DNA of 64,000 bases, from positions 434,001 through 498,000 of the forward strand of contig NZ_RJSG01000002.1 of NCBI RefSeq assembly GCF_003725775.1, written 5' to 3'. A program made the position numbers and the translations under genes. Numbering within the stretch: position 1 is the first letter of the stretch; every line of letters starts with the position of its first letter. Below, in pieces: positions 27,310 through 36,285 of the stretch. The notes under the pieces were generated by a model. That model was not told the origin of the DNA. It ran no database searches and worked only from the letters and a program-made list of their open reading frames with translations. This stretch comes from Nocardioides marmorisolisilvae. GTDB taxonomy: Bacteria > Actinomycetota > Actinomycetes > Propionibacteriales > Nocardioidaceae.

Positions 27310-28272
27310 CTACGAAAGCGGTGCAACGCGTGTCGCCGTCTCGGCGGATCCGTTGCTGTGAATCCCGGCCGGAATCCGGGGCAGCGCCTGCCAGCCGTGC
27401 GCCAGCAGCAGCAGGCCGAGCCGTACGTCGTCCGCGGCCACGTCGACCAGGACGCCGTCGTCGTCAGCCCGTGCCGCGAACCCGCAGGAGGCGAGTGCGT
27501 CGAGCAGGTCCCCGGTGGCGGCCGGCGCGCCGAAGCCGCGCCGGTCCCCGGCCAGGGCGGCGACGACCGCCTCGCGGCTGCCGAGCCCGAACATGTCGGA
27601 CTCCGCCTCGCGCACCAGCGAGCGCGCCCCCGGGCCGTGCTCGCCGGCTAGGAGCACCAGGTCGCCCAGGCCGCGCAGCACGCACAACGGGCGGCCGCCG
27701 AGCTTGCCCGTGACCACCTCCGCGATGCCGGTGATCTCGTCGGCGACGGCAGGAGCGGTGACGGCCAGCTCGTTGCCGTAGTCGTCGGTGCGGCCCTCGA
27801 AGGAGATCAGCGGCTCCAGGCCGGCGGCGCCGATCGCCAGGTCGGTCTGGCCGTGCCGCCAGGCCCGGCCCGCGGTGTCGCTGACCAGCACCGCGACGTT
27901 GGTGCCGGTGCGCGCCAGCAGGTCCTCGCGGATCCGACGTGCGGTCGCGTCCGGGTCCAGCGGTAGCAGCACCAGCAGACCGGGCTCGACGTTCGAGGCG
28001 TCGATCCCGGCAGCGGCCATCACCAGGCCGAGGTGGTTCTCCACGATGCTCGTCGGTCCGCGGCGCGCCACCAGCCGGACGGTCTCCTCGCGGATCGCCT
28101 CGTCGCGGTCCCCGGGTACCACCCGGCCCTCGGCCTTGCTCACCACCTTGCTGGTGAGCACGACGACGTCGCCGTCGTGCAGGTCAGCGTGCTCGGCGAC
28201 CAGTGCCGCCAGGTCGGTCCCGGCGACGACCTCGCCGATGCCGTCGGGGGCGACGACCTCGAGGTGGGTCAC
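27310..28272 (-). CDS. fbiB: Coenzyme F420-0:L-glutamate ligase, short form
   Basis: A 320-residue enzyme that adds gamma-linked glutamates to F420-0. The ligase domain (about residues 1-240) has VVVLTSKVVSKAEGRVV, NHLGLVMAAAG, SDTAGRAWRHGQTDLAIGAAG and DEITGIAEVVTGKLGGRP. Mycobacterial FbiB continues into a nitroreductase-like domain of about 200 residues that reduces dehydro-F420; here only some 75 residues follow, so that function must be elsewhere or absent. GTG 28272 overlaps the fbiA stop (GTGA), giving a coupled fbiAB pair. Confidence 0.92.
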   Translation of the reverse strand: MTHLEVVAPDGIGEVVAGTDLAALVAEHADLHDGDVVVLTSKVVSKAEGRVVPGDRDEAIREETVRLVARRGPTSIVENHLGLVMAAAGIDASNVEPGLLVLLPLDPDATARRIREDLLARTGTNVAVLVSDTAGRAWRHGQTDLAIGAAGLEPLISFEGRTDDYGNELAVTAPAVADEITGIAEVVTGKLGGRPLCVLRGLGDLVLLAGEHGPGARSLVREAESDMFGLGSREAVVAALAGDRRGFGAPAATGDLLDALASCGFAARADDDGVLVDVAADDVRLGLLLLAHGWQALPRIPAGIHSNGSAETATRVAPLS

Positions 28273-29285
28273 GGCGCCCGCGACCCGGCGAGGTCGATCG
28301 CCTCGGCGACCATCGCGGCGGTGGCGTCGTGGTCGGTCATCATCAGCGGCACCGCGCGGGCGCGGATGCCCGCGGCCTCGATGCGCTCCACCGAACCGGC
28401 GTCGACGGTGTCCACCAGCCAGCCGTCGATGACACCTCCGGCCGAGCGCGCGCCGTAGTGCTCGGCGACGCCGGCCGCGGAGCACTCGACCCCGATGATG
28501 CCGAGCACCTGGCGGGCCATCCCGCGGACGTGGTCGTCACCGACGATGCCGGAGACGCCGACCACCGGCGCCTTCGTGGCGCGCAGCACCTCCCGGATGC
28601 CCGGCACGGCGAGGATGGTGCCGACCGAGACCACCGGGTTGGACGGCGGCAGGATCACCAGGTCGGCGTCGGTGATCGCCTCCAGGACGCCCGGCCCGGG
28701 CTTCGCCTCGGTCGCGCCGATCGGGACCACCGAGTAGGCCGGGACCGATGCCTGGTGGCGGATCCAGTACTCCTGGAAGTGCACCGCGCGGCGCTCGCCG
28801 GTGTCCGGGTCGTCGATGGCGACGTGGGTCTCGATGCGGTCGTCCGACATCGGCAGCAGCCGGACACCCGGCTTCCAGCGGTGGCAGAGCGCCTCGGTCA
28901 CCGCGGAGAGCGGGTAGCCGGCGTCGAGCATCTGGGTGCGCACCAGGTGGGTGGCCAGGTCGCGGTCGCCCAGCCCGAACCAGGCCGGCTCCACGCCGTA
29001 CGCCGCGAGCTCCTCCTTGGCGTGCCAGGTCTCCTCGACGCGGCCCCAGCCGCGCTCGGTGTCGATCCCGTTGCCGAGCGTGTACATCACGGTGTCCAGG
29101 TCGGGGCAGATCTTGAGCCCGTGCAGCCAGATGTCGTCGCCGGTGTTCGCGATGACGGTGACCTCGGCCGCGGCGCCACTGGTCTCGATCAGGCGCAGCA
29201 CGCCCTGGATGAAACGGGCACCGCCGACGCCCCCGGAGAGGACCGTGATGGAGGCGGGAACCGTCACCGACCGAGCTGCCGTCAT
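28269..29285 (-). CDS. fbiA: 2-phospho-L-lactate (or phosphoenolpyruvate) transferase, F420 synthesis
   Basis: A 338-residue CofD/FbiA enzyme that joins the lactyl- or enolpyruvyl-guanosine diphosphate moiety to the deazaflavin Fo. Hallmarks are ITVLSGGVGGARFIQGVL at the N terminus, ANTGDDIWLHGLKICPDLDT, FGLGDRDLATHL and LPPSNPVVSVGTIL. Actinobacterial enzymes make dehydro-F420-0 from PEP. The gene is divergent from whiB2, as in mycobacteria. Confidence 0.95.
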   Translation of the reverse strand: MTAARSVTVPASITVLSGGVGGARFIQGVLRLIETSGAAAEVTVIANTGDDIWLHGLKICPDLDTVMYTLGNGIDTERGWGRVEETWHAKEELAAYGVEPAWFGLGDRDLATHLVRTQMLDAGYPLSAVTEALCHRWKPGVRLLPMSDDRIETHVAIDDPDTGERRAVHFQEYWIRHQASVPAYSVVPIGATEAKPGPGVLEAITDADLVILPPSNPVVSVGTILAVPGIREVLRATKAPVVGVSGIVGDDHVRGMARQVLGIIGVECSAAGVAEHYGARSAGGVIDGWLVDTVDAGSVERIEAAGIRARAVPLMMTDHDATAAMVAEAIDLAGSRAP

Positions 29286-29362
29286 GGGGAGAAGTGTGCC
29301 GCGCGGCTCAGAACCCGCTCAGGGCACCCCTCTTCCGGGGGAGAGCAATATCAGAGTTGGGC

Positions 29363-29392
29363 TTGACTTACGCGTAGCGACAGGCATGTAAT
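29363..29392 (+). promoter_or_regulatory. Promoter of whiB2 (TTGACT-18-TGTAAT)
   Basis: A -35-like TTGACT (29363-29368) and -10-like TGTAAT (29387-29392) separated by 18 bases. This would give an untranslated leader of roughly 90 bases before the whiB2 ATG, in contrast to the leaderless genes around it. Confidence 0.45.
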
Positions 29393-29491
29393 CACATCAG
29401 TGTGGTTTTCAACGCTGACTCGCGTCGGTGAGGAAGATCACCCTCACACAAATCGCGGCCCGTCAGGGTCGCAGGGTCGAAGGGGAACATC

Positions 29492-29746
29492 ATGCGCGAG
29501 CTCTACCTGCTCGAGGGGGACGCTGACGAGAGTGGTTGGCAGGAGCGTGCCCTGTGCGCCCAGACCGACCCCGAGGCGTTCTTTCCGGAGAAGGGCGGTT
29601 CCACCCGCGAGGCCAAGCGTGTCTGCCTGACCTGCGACGTGCGTGGTGACTGCCTCGAGTACGCACTCGGCAACGACGAGCGCTTCGGCATCTGGGGCGG
29701 TCTGTCGGAGCGCGAGCGCCGGAAGCTGAAGAAGCGAGCCGTCTGA
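29492..29746 (+). CDS. whiB2: WhiB2/WhmD-type iron-sulfur transcription regulator
   Basis: An 84-residue WhiB-like protein. The four cluster-binding Cys are Cys22, 45, 48 and 54 (C-x22-C-x2-C-x5-C), followed by the turn GIWGG and a basic C-terminal tail RERRKLKKR. WhiB proteins carry a [4Fe-4S] cluster and bind region 4 of the housekeeping sigma factor. WhiB2/WhmD is linked to septation. Position beside fbiA and upstream of the mannose genes supports the WhiB2 type. The ribosome-binding site AAGGGG precedes the ATG. Confidence 0.93.
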   Translation: MRELYLLEGDADESGWQERALCAQTDPEAFFPEKGGSTREAKRVCLTCDVRGDCLEYALGNDERFGIWGGLSERERRKLKKRAV

Positions 29747-29792
29747 GTCACACCCGGTGAGGCGGCCGTTCGGGGGATGAACGGCCACCACC

Positions 29793-29798
29793 TAGGCT
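29793..29798 (+). promoter_or_regulatory. -10 hexamer TAGGCT before the glycosyltransferase gene
   Basis: TAGGCT ends eight bases before the GTG at 29807. Confidence 0.4.
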
Positions 29799-29806
29799 GA
29801 CCCCTC

Positions 29807-32563
29807 GTGAAGGTCACGGCTCTCCTTGTCAGCCACAACGGCGCCCGCTGGTTACCAGCGGTGCTCGCCGGGCTGGCTGCCTCGACCCGGAAGATCGACG
29901 CGATCGCTGCTGTCGACACCGGATCGACCGACGAGTCCGTCGACCTGGTCACCGCTGCCACCGGCCGCCCGCCCCTGGTGCTCGATCCCCGCACCCCGTA
30001 CGGCGAGTCCGTCCGCGTCGCGCTGGCCAGCCTGCCGCCAGCCGAAGCGGACGAGTGGGTCTGGCTGCTGCACGACGACTCGAACCCCGCGCCGACGTGT
30101 CTGGAGAAGCTGGTCGAGGCCAGCGAGGAGGCCGGCGACCTGGTCGCGGTGCTGGGCCCGAAGCACCGCGAGTGGCCCTCGCTCAAGCGGCTGCTCGAGG
30201 TCGGCGTCACCCTGACCGGGACCGGCCAGCGCGAGACCGGGCTGGAGCGCGGCGAGTACGACCAGGGGCAGCACGACGAACAGCACCGCGTGCTCGCGGT
30301 CAACACCGCCGGCATGCTGGTGCGGCGCGAGGTGCTCGAGTCCGTCGGTCTCGACCCGCTCCTGCCCGTCTTCGGGGCCGACCTCGACTTCGGCTGGCGG
30401 GTCGCCCGTGCCGGTTACGCGACCAAGGTGATCCCGGAGGCGGTCGTCTTCCACGTCGAGGCCTCCCGCCAGGGCCGCCGCGACTCCGAGCTGGTCGAGC
30501 ACCCGCGGCGCCAGGAGCGCGAGGGCGCCCAGTACACGCTGCTGGTCAACAGCCCGGCCTGGACGATCCCGTTCCGGTCCGCCCGGATGATCCTCGGCAG
30601 CCTGTTGCGCGCCCTCGGCCTGCTGCTGGTGCGCGCGCCGGGGGAGGCGGCCGACGAGGTCGCGGCGCTGCTCAACATCTTCCTGCACCCCGGCCGGGCG
30701 ATCCGCGCACGCCGGGCCCGGGCCGGCACCGCCCAGGTCCCGCACGCCGAGGTGCGCCCGCTGCTCGCCCCGTTCTGGCTGCCGTACCGCCACGGCCTGG
30801 ACTACGTGACCGACATCGGGATAGCGGTCGGGCACGCGGTGCGCGACCAGGCCGAGCGCCGTCGACCGCCCGGGGTCACCGACACCACCCCGTGGTTCCA
30901 GCGGCTGCTGCTCTCCCCGACGTTGTGGGCCACCCTGCTCGCGCTGGTGGCTGGACACTCCTACCTCTTCGGTGGTCCGCTCCACGGCGGCGCGCTGCTC
31001 CCGGTGCCCGACGGCGTCGGCCACTGGTGGAAGACCTGGGGATCGTGGCGCACGGACCTCGGCACCGGCTCGGACGCTCCCGGCCCGGCGTACCTGCTGC
31101 CGCTCGCGGTGGTCGCAACGTTGACGTTCAATCATCCCGAGCTGGTCGTCGACCTGATCTTCCTGCTCGCGGTGCCGGCTGCCTTCGCCGGCGCGCTCGG
31201 CCTGCTGCGCCGGATCTCGGTCGGCAACGTGGCCCCGTTGTGGGGTGCGGCGACGTACGGGCTGCTCCCGGTGCTCTCCGGCGCCGTCGGCCAGGGTCGC
31301 ATCGGGGCCGTGGTGGGCGCGGCGGTGCTGCCGTGGCTGGTGCGCGCCGCGCTCGATCTCGGGGCCGAGGAGCCGGTCCGCCGCTGGCGCTCGGCCTGGC
31401 GCGTCGCGCTGCTCGCCGGGTTGCTGATCTCGTTCGTCCCGCCGGCGTGGCTGGTGCTGGTGCTGCTCGCACTCTTCGCCGTCGTCGGTGGTTTCGCCGA
31501 GGGTCGCAAGCCCGAGCTGCTGATCATCACCCTGGTGCCGCTGGTGCTGGTGCTGCCCTGGGCGATCGGCACCCTGCGTGCCCCTGGCGCCTGGCTCGTC
31601 GAGGGTGGCCGGGCGGCCTCGCTGCCGGCCGACCCCGCGCTCTGGGACCTGGTGCTCGGCCGTACCGGCGGCGTGATCGAGGCGCCCGGCTGGTTGGCGA
31701 TCGGTCTGCCGATCGCCGCCGTGGTGGCCTTCATCCGGCCCGACACCCGGGCCAAGGTGCTGCAGGTCTGGGTGGTCATCCTGGCCGCGGCCGCCGTGCT
31801 CGCCGCCACCTCGCGGGTGCCGGTCTCGCTGCCGGGCGTGCCGGTCGAATTCCGGCCCTGGCCCGGCTTCCTGCTGATCCTGATCCAGGCCGGCTTCATC
31901 GCCGCAGCCGCCATCGCCGCCGACGGTGCGGTGAAGCTGACCGCCGACGCCGACTTCACCTGGCGCCAGCCCGTCGCCGCCGTCACCGTGGTGCTCGCGG
32001 TGCTCTCCCCGGTGCTGGGCGTGTTCTGGTGGCTGACCTACGGCGGTGACGGGCCGATGCACCGGTACGAGACGAACGCGTTGCCGACCTACATGCGCGA
32101 GCTGGCCGACGGCACCAGCAAGAGCGCGGTGCTGCGGATCACCGGCGGCCTCGAGCACGGGCTGGAGTACCAGGTGCTGCGCTCCGGCGTGCCCCGGCTC
32201 GGAGATGACGGCACGCTGTCCCTGACCGACCCCGATCCCAAGTTCCGGGCCCTCGTCGAGCGGTTGCTGTCGACCGCGGACGACGGCGACGCGGCGCTGC
32301 TGGCGTCGTACGGCGTGAAGTACGTGTACGCGCCCGCGCCGGTGGCCGACGTGGTCAGCGGCGGGTTCGACGCGGCGAACGACTTCGGCAGCGCGAGCGC
32401 GCCGCTGCACGCGCGCGCGTGGGTCGTCCAGGTCGACCCGAGCCTGACCTCCGTCGCCGACCAGCGCGCCTGGCTGCGTCCGGCGTGGGTCGCGACCTGC
32501 GTGATCGGCTGGTTGGCCTGCCTGGTGCTGGCCGCCCCGGAACGCCGGAGGCGACGCCGATGA
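29807..32563 (+). CDS. Family 2 glycosyltransferase with large polytopic membrane domain
   Basis: A 918-residue protein. Residues 1-240 form a GT-A domain with VSHNGARWLPAVL, the DDSN metal site and GADLDFGWRVARAGY. Then come a linker and about a dozen transmembrane helices from about residue 365 to 760, and an extracytoplasmic part before the final helix. It probably moves a sugar to a lipid-linked acceptor at the membrane. Such a gene, followed by a DUF5719 gene, is common between whiB2 and manB in this order. The sugar donor cannot be read; GDP-mannose genes nearby make mannose possible. Confidence 0.88.
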   Translation: MKVTALLVSHNGARWLPAVLAGLAASTRKIDAIAAVDTGSTDESVDLVTAATGRPPLVLDPRTPYGESVRVALASLPPAEADEWVWLLHDDSNPAPTCLEKLVEASEEAGDLVAVLGPKHREWPSLKRLLEVGVTLTGTGQRETGLERGEYDQGQHDEQHRVLAVNTAGMLVRREVLESVGLDPLLPVFGADLDFGWRVARAGYATKVIPEAVVFHVEASRQGRRDSELVEHPRRQEREGAQYTLLVNSPAWTIPFRSARMILGSLLRALGLLLVRAPGEAADEVAALLNIFLHPGRAIRARRARAGTAQVPHAEVRPLLAPFWLPYRHGLDYVTDIGIAVGHAVRDQAERRRPPGVTDTTPWFQRLLLSPTLWATLLALVAGHSYLFGGPLHGGALLPVPDGVGHWWKTWGSWRTDLGTGSDAPGPAYLLPLAVVATLTFNHPELVVDLIFLLAVPAAFAGALGLLRRISVGNVAPLWGAATYGLLPVLSGAVGQGRIGAVVGAAVLPWLVRAALDLGAEEPVRRWRSAWRVALLAGLLISFVPPAWLVLVLLALFAVVGGFAEGRKPELLIITLVPLVLVLPWAIGTLRAPGAWLVEGGRAASLPADPALWDLVLGRTGGVIEAPGWLAIGLPIAAVVAFIRPDTRAKVLQVWVVILAAAAVLAATSRVPVSLPGVPVEFRPWPGFLLILIQAGFIAAAAIAADGAVKLTADADFTWRQPVAAVTVVLAVLSPVLGVFWWLTYGGDGPMHRYETNALPTYMRELADGTSKSAVLRITGGLEHGLEYQVLRSGVPRLGDDGTLSLTDPDPKFRALVERLLSTADDGDAALLASYGVKYVYAPAPVADVVSGGFDAANDFGSASAPLHARAWVVQVDPSLTSVADQRAWLRPAWVATCVIGWLACLVLAAPERRRRRR

Positions 32564-33873
32564 GCACGCCCACGCCAACCCGGCGCGGCAACGCTGCGCG
32601 TCGCCCCGCGGCCATCGGCATCATGCTGGTCGGCCTGACCTTCGCCCTGCTCACCCTGGCCGGGACCACCCCGCTGGGCATCGGCCGGCCGGTGGACGAT
32701 CCGCCGCGGGTCAAGCTCGACGAGCGGGTGTTCTCCTGCACCGGCGGGCTCGGCGCCGACCGCGTCCTGAGCGGCAACCTGGACACCGGCCTCGCCAAGA
32801 ACCGCACCGTCCGGAGCAAGCCGTTGCGGATCGTCGCGGACCGCACGGTCGCCCGCGGTGCATTCGCGGGCCAGGAGTCGGTCGTGGGCAAGAAGCTGGC
32901 CTGGGTGCCGTGCCCGGAGCCGCACGCCGAGTGGTGGTTCGCCGGCGGCGGCAGCGCCGAGATCACCCACGACACCGTGCTGACCATCACCAATCCCCGT
33001 CCGGGTGCGGCGGTCATCGACGTGGACGTCTACGGGGACGACGGCGCCGTCACCGCCCCGGGCCTGCACGGCATCACCATCGGCGGGCGCTCGACCCGGG
33101 TGGTCGACCTGGGGCGATCCGCACCGACCTCGGGCAACGTCGCGGTCAGCGTGATCGCGAGCCGCGGCCTGGTGGCCGTGACGGCCGCGGACACCTTCGC
33201 CCCGGGCCTGATCGGGAAGAAGGTGCAGGAGTGGCTGCCGCCGCAGCCCGCTCCGTCCAAGACGCTCGTGCTCGCCGGTCTGCCCTCCAAGCCCGGCCTG
33301 GCGGCGCTCACGCTGGTCAACCCGGGCAGCACCGAGGCGATCGCGAAGCTCGAGGTGATCGGCAACCACGGAACGTTCAGCCCCGAGGGCCTCGCCCCCG
33401 TGACGGTGCCGCCGGAGTCGGTCACCACGCTGCAGATCGCCGACGTCATCGACGGCAGCCCGATGGCGATCCGGATCACCACCGACGGACGGGTCACCGG
33501 AACCATCCGGACGACCAAGGCCGGCGACACCTCGTTCGCCACCGGCGTCCAGGCGCTCCGGGACAGCACCTCCTTCGGCCTGCCGCAGGGCACCGGACGT
33601 CTGGTGCTCTCCTCGCTGGGCGAGGCGGGCTCGGTCAAGGTGACCGGGTACGACTCCCGTGGGCACGCGGTGCTCACCCGGACGGTCGCGGTGGAGGCGG
33701 GCACCAGCGCCGCGGTCAAGCTGACCTCGCAGGTCCGCTACGTGCAGCTGGTCGCCGACCGTGCGACGGTGGCCGGCGCGTTCTCGATGAGCCCCAAGAA
33801 CGGCATCGCCGCAGCCGGCATCGCGCCCGCGATCCGGTCGACGCGGCTCCCGGCCGTCCGACCGGGCTGGTGA
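32560..33873 (+). CDS. DUF5719 exported protein
   Basis: A 437-residue protein whose ATG overlaps the glycosyltransferase stop (ATGA at 32560-32563), so the two are coupled. One N-terminal helix (about residues 19-38) anchors or exports it; the rest is a repetitive beta-rich extracytoplasmic domain with segments such as LTITNPRPGAAVIDVDVYG and LTLVNPGSTEAIAKLEV, which look like repeated Ig-like sandwiches. Likely a periplasmic or cell-wall partner of the glycosyltransferase. Function unknown. Confidence 0.82.
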   Translation: MSTPTPTRRGNAARRPAAIGIMLVGLTFALLTLAGTTPLGIGRPVDDPPRVKLDERVFSCTGGLGADRVLSGNLDTGLAKNRTVRSKPLRIVADRTVARGAFAGQESVVGKKLAWVPCPEPHAEWWFAGGGSAEITHDTVLTITNPRPGAAVIDVDVYGDDGAVTAPGLHGITIGGRSTRVVDLGRSAPTSGNVAVSVIASRGLVAVTAADTFAPGLIGKKVQEWLPPQPAPSKTLVLAGLPSKPGLAALTLVNPGSTEAIAKLEVIGNHGTFSPEGLAPVTVPPESVTTLQIADVIDGSPMAIRITTDGRVTGTIRTTKAGDTSFATGVQALRDSTSFGLPQGTGRLVLSSLGEAGSVKVTGYDSRGHAVLTRTVAVEAGTSAAVKLTSQVRYVQLVADRATVAGAFSMSPKNGIAAAGIAPAIRSTRLPAVRPGW

Positions 33874-33886
33874 ACCGGACGTCGGC

Positions 33887-34321
33887 TCAGTCTGCCTCGT
33901 AGCCCGGGTGGACGTCCTCGGGCGGGATGCCGAGCACCTCGGCGAGCTGCTCGACCACGACGGTGAGCAGCAGCGACTCGAGGTCGATCAACGTCTCGGC
34001 ACGGTGCTCGAGCGGGCGGCGGAACAGGACCAACCGCGGCGGGCTGGTCGGGGTCCGGTCGACGTACGACGCCAGCGGCACGGTCCGCTCGGCCCAGCCG
34101 GCCGGGATCACCGGCACCTCCTCGACGGCCAGGTCGACGTCGCCGATCCGGTCCGGCCAGCGCGCCACCACGGCCCGCATCACCCGCAGTGCGACGTCGT
34201 CGAACCGCTCGGAGCGGGTCAGCCGGGCGGGCACGCCGTTCGGCACGAGGCCGCCGGTGCCGAACGCCGGGCCGCGCAGGCCGCGGTCGTGACGGTCACG
34301 GAGGGAGGGTTTGCGACGCAC
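33887..34321 (-). CDS. Zincin-like (PF06262 type) metallopeptidase homologue with degenerate active site
   Basis: A 144-residue counterpart of Rv3259, from memory. Relatives carry HExxH with a following His; here the matching helix reads VVVEQLAEVLGIPPEDV, where only the Glu remains, so zinc binding and proteolysis are unlikely. The N terminus is basic and may be disordered (RRKPSLRDRHDRG). Convergent with the DUF5719 gene and divergent from the DUF3499 gene. The family assignment rests on length, fold-like pattern and neighbours. Confidence 0.7.
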   Translation of the reverse strand: MRRKPSLRDRHDRGLRGPAFGTGGLVPNGVPARLTRSERFDDVALRVMRAVVARWPDRIGDVDLAVEEVPVIPAGWAERTVPLASYVDRTPTSPPRLVLFRRPLEHRAETLIDLESLLLTVVVEQLAEVLGIPPEDVHPGYEAD

Positions 34322-34357
34322 CCCGCGAGCCTAAGCGCCCACCGTGCGGCGCGGCGG

Positions 34358-34363
34358 TAGCCT
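34358..34363 (+). promoter_or_regulatory. -10 hexamer TAGCCT before the DUF3499 gene
   Basis: TAGCCT ends six bases before the GTG at 34370. Confidence 0.4.
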
Positions 34364-34369
34364 CGGCCC

Positions 34370-34738
34370 GTGAGTTCGCCCGGGAGCCTGGTCCGCCGCT
34401 GTTCGCGCACCGCGTGCGGCCGCCCGGCTGCGACCACCCTCACCTACGTGTACGCCGACCAGACGGCCGTCCTCGGACCGCTGGCGACCTACGCGGAGCC
34501 GCACGCCTACGACCTGTGCGAGGTGCACAGCGAGCGACTCAGCGCACCCCGCGGGTGGGAGGTGCTCCGGCTCGTCCAGGACGACCCGCACGCGCACACC
34601 AGCGACGACCTGCTGGCCCTCGCCGACGCCGTCCGCGAGGCCGCGCAGCCGCGTCCGGTCGACGTCGCCCGGGAGCCGTTCGAGATGCGCGAGGTCGCCC
34701 GCAAGGGTCACCTGAGGGTCCTCAAGTCCGACGACTAG
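34370..34738 (+). CDS. DUF3499 family protein
   Basis: A 122-residue actinobacterial protein with a probable zinc ribbon: CSRTAC near residue 11 and DLCEVH near residue 49 supply three Cys and one His. The middle has YDLCEVHSERLSAPRGWEVLRL, the family core, and the C terminus is charged. Function unknown; its Mycobacterium counterpart (Rv3258c) also sits immediately before manB. Confidence 0.85.
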   Translation: MSSPGSLVRRCSRTACGRPAATTLTYVYADQTAVLGPLATYAEPHAYDLCEVHSERLSAPRGWEVLRLVQDDPHAHTSDDLLALADAVREAAQPRPVDVAREPFEMREVARKGHLRVLKSDD

Positions 34739-34741
34739 TCT
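34736..34741 (+). promoter_or_regulatory. -10 hexamer TAGTCT of leaderless manB
   Basis: TAGTCT overlaps the stop codon of the DUF3499 gene and ends seven bases before the ATG at 34749. Confidence 0.5.
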
Positions 34742-34748
34742 TCGCGTC

Positions 34749-36095
34749 ATGTCGACCGACCTGAACGCGTTCTTCAAGGCCTACGACGTCCGCGGCACCG
34801 TCCCGGACCAGATCAACGCCGAGCTGGTGCGCAAGGTCGGCAACGCGTTCGTCGCGGTGATCGGCGACGGGCCGATCGTGGTCGGCTACGACATGCGGCC
34901 CTCCTCGCCGGAGCTCGCGCGCGCCTTCGCGGACGGTGCGAGGGAGGCCGGGGCGGACGTCACCCTGATCGGCCTCTGCTCGACCGACGGCCTCTACTTC
35001 GCCTCCGGCCACCTCGGTCGGGCCGGCGCGATGTTCACCGCCAGCCACAACCCGGCCCAGTACAACGGCATCAAGATGTGCCGCACCCACGCGCAGCCGA
35101 TCGGCATGGAGACCGGTCTCGCCGAGATCCGCGACCGGGTCGCGTCGGGGGAGACGCTGACCGCCGACACCCCGGGCAGCCTGGACGAGGTCGAGCTGCT
35201 CGAGGAGTACGCGGCGTACCTGCTGAAGCTGGCGCCGGTCTCCGGTCGTCGGCTGAAGATCGCGGTCGACGCCGGCAACGGGATGGGTGGCCTGACCACC
35301 CCGGCGGTGCTCAGCCGGATCGACGCCGAGGTCTTCCCGCTGTACTTCGAGCTCGACGGGACCTTCCCGAACCACGAGGCCAACCCGATCGAGCCGGAGA
35401 ACCTGGTCGACCTGCAGGCAGCCGTCCTTGAGCACGGCGCCGACATCGGCCTGGCCTTCGACGGCGACGCCGACCGCTGCTTCCTGGTCGACGAGCGCGG
35501 CGAGCTGGTGAGCCCGAGCGTGCTGACCGCGCTGATCGCGGCGCGCGAGCTGGCCAAGGAGCCGGGCGCGCCGATCATCCACAACCTGATCACCTCCCGG
35601 GCCGTGCCGGAGATCGTCACCGAGCTCGGGGGCCGACCGGTGCGCACCCGCGTGGGGCACTCCTTCATCAAGGCGACGATGGCGACCGAGAACGCGATCT
35701 TCGGCGGCGAGCACTCCGGGCACTTCTACTTCCGCGACTTCTGGCGTGCGGATTCCGGGATGCTCGCGGCTTTGCACGCACTGGCCGCCCTCGCCGAGAC
35801 CGACGCCCCGCTCTCCGCGGTGCTGGCGCCGTACACCCGGCACGTCGCCAGCGGGGAGATCAACACCTCGGTGGCCGACCAGCAGGCGATCCTCGACCAG
35901 CTCGAGGCCGACTGGGGGACCAGGCCCGGTGTTTCGGTGGACCACCTCGACGGGTTGTCGGTCGTCGCCGCAGACTGGTGGTTCAATGTGCGCGCCTCGA
36001 ACACCGAGCCCCTGCTCCGGCTGAACGCCGAGGGCAAGGACGAAGCCACCATGCAGCAGATCCGCGACGAGGTCCTCGCCGCGATCCGGGCCTGA
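34749..36095 (+). CDS. manB: Phosphomannomutase/phosphoglucomutase
   Basis: A 448-residue alpha-D-phosphohexomutase that interconverts mannose-6- and mannose-1-phosphate. All four domains' signatures are present: FTASHNP with phosphoserine Ser99, metal-binding DGDADR, sugar-specificity loop GEHSGH and phosphate-binding RASNTEP. It feeds the guanylyltransferase at 24668. A ribosome-binding site for the next gene begins four bases after its stop codon, so manB, the Trm112-like gene and the isomerase gene form one operon. Confidence 0.96.
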   Translation: MSTDLNAFFKAYDVRGTVPDQINAELVRKVGNAFVAVIGDGPIVVGYDMRPSSPELARAFADGAREAGADVTLIGLCSTDGLYFASGHLGRAGAMFTASHNPAQYNGIKMCRTHAQPIGMETGLAEIRDRVASGETLTADTPGSLDEVELLEEYAAYLLKLAPVSGRRLKIAVDAGNGMGGLTTPAVLSRIDAEVFPLYFELDGTFPNHEANPIEPENLVDLQAAVLEHGADIGLAFDGDADRCFLVDERGELVSPSVLTALIAARELAKEPGAPIIHNLITSRAVPEIVTELGGRPVRTRVGHSFIKATMATENAIFGGEHSGHFYFRDFWRADSGMLAALHALAALAETDAPLSAVLAPYTRHVASGEINTSVADQQAILDQLEADWGTRPGVSVDHLDGLSVVAADWWFNVRASNTEPLLRLNAEGKDEATMQQIRDEVLAAIRA

Positions 36096-36105
36096 AGGAG
36101 TACTG

Positions 36106-36282
36106 ATGAACCTCGACGCGAGGCTGCTCGACCTGATCGTGTGCCCGTCCTGCCACGCCGACCTGGCGGTGGACGAGGCGGCCGAGGAGCTGGTCTGCAC
36201 GGGCTGCGGCCTGGCCTACCCGGTGCGCGACGACATCCCGGTGCTGCTCGTCGACGAGGCCCGCAAGCCAACCGAGGGCTGA
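36106..36282 (+). CDS. Trm112-like zinc-ribbon protein
   Basis: A 58-residue protein with CPSCHADL (near residue 13) and CTGCGLAYPV (near residue 31), the four Cys of a Trm112-type zinc ribbon, ending IPVLLVDEARKP. Eukaryotic Trm112 activates methyltransferases; the bacterial role is unclear. AAGGAG lies five bases before the ATG. It sits between manB and the isomerase gene, the usual actinobacterial arrangement. Confidence 0.92.
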   Translation: MNLDARLLDLIVCPSCHADLAVDEAAEELVCTGCGLAYPVRDDIPVLLVDEARKPTEG

Positions 36283-36285
36283 GCC

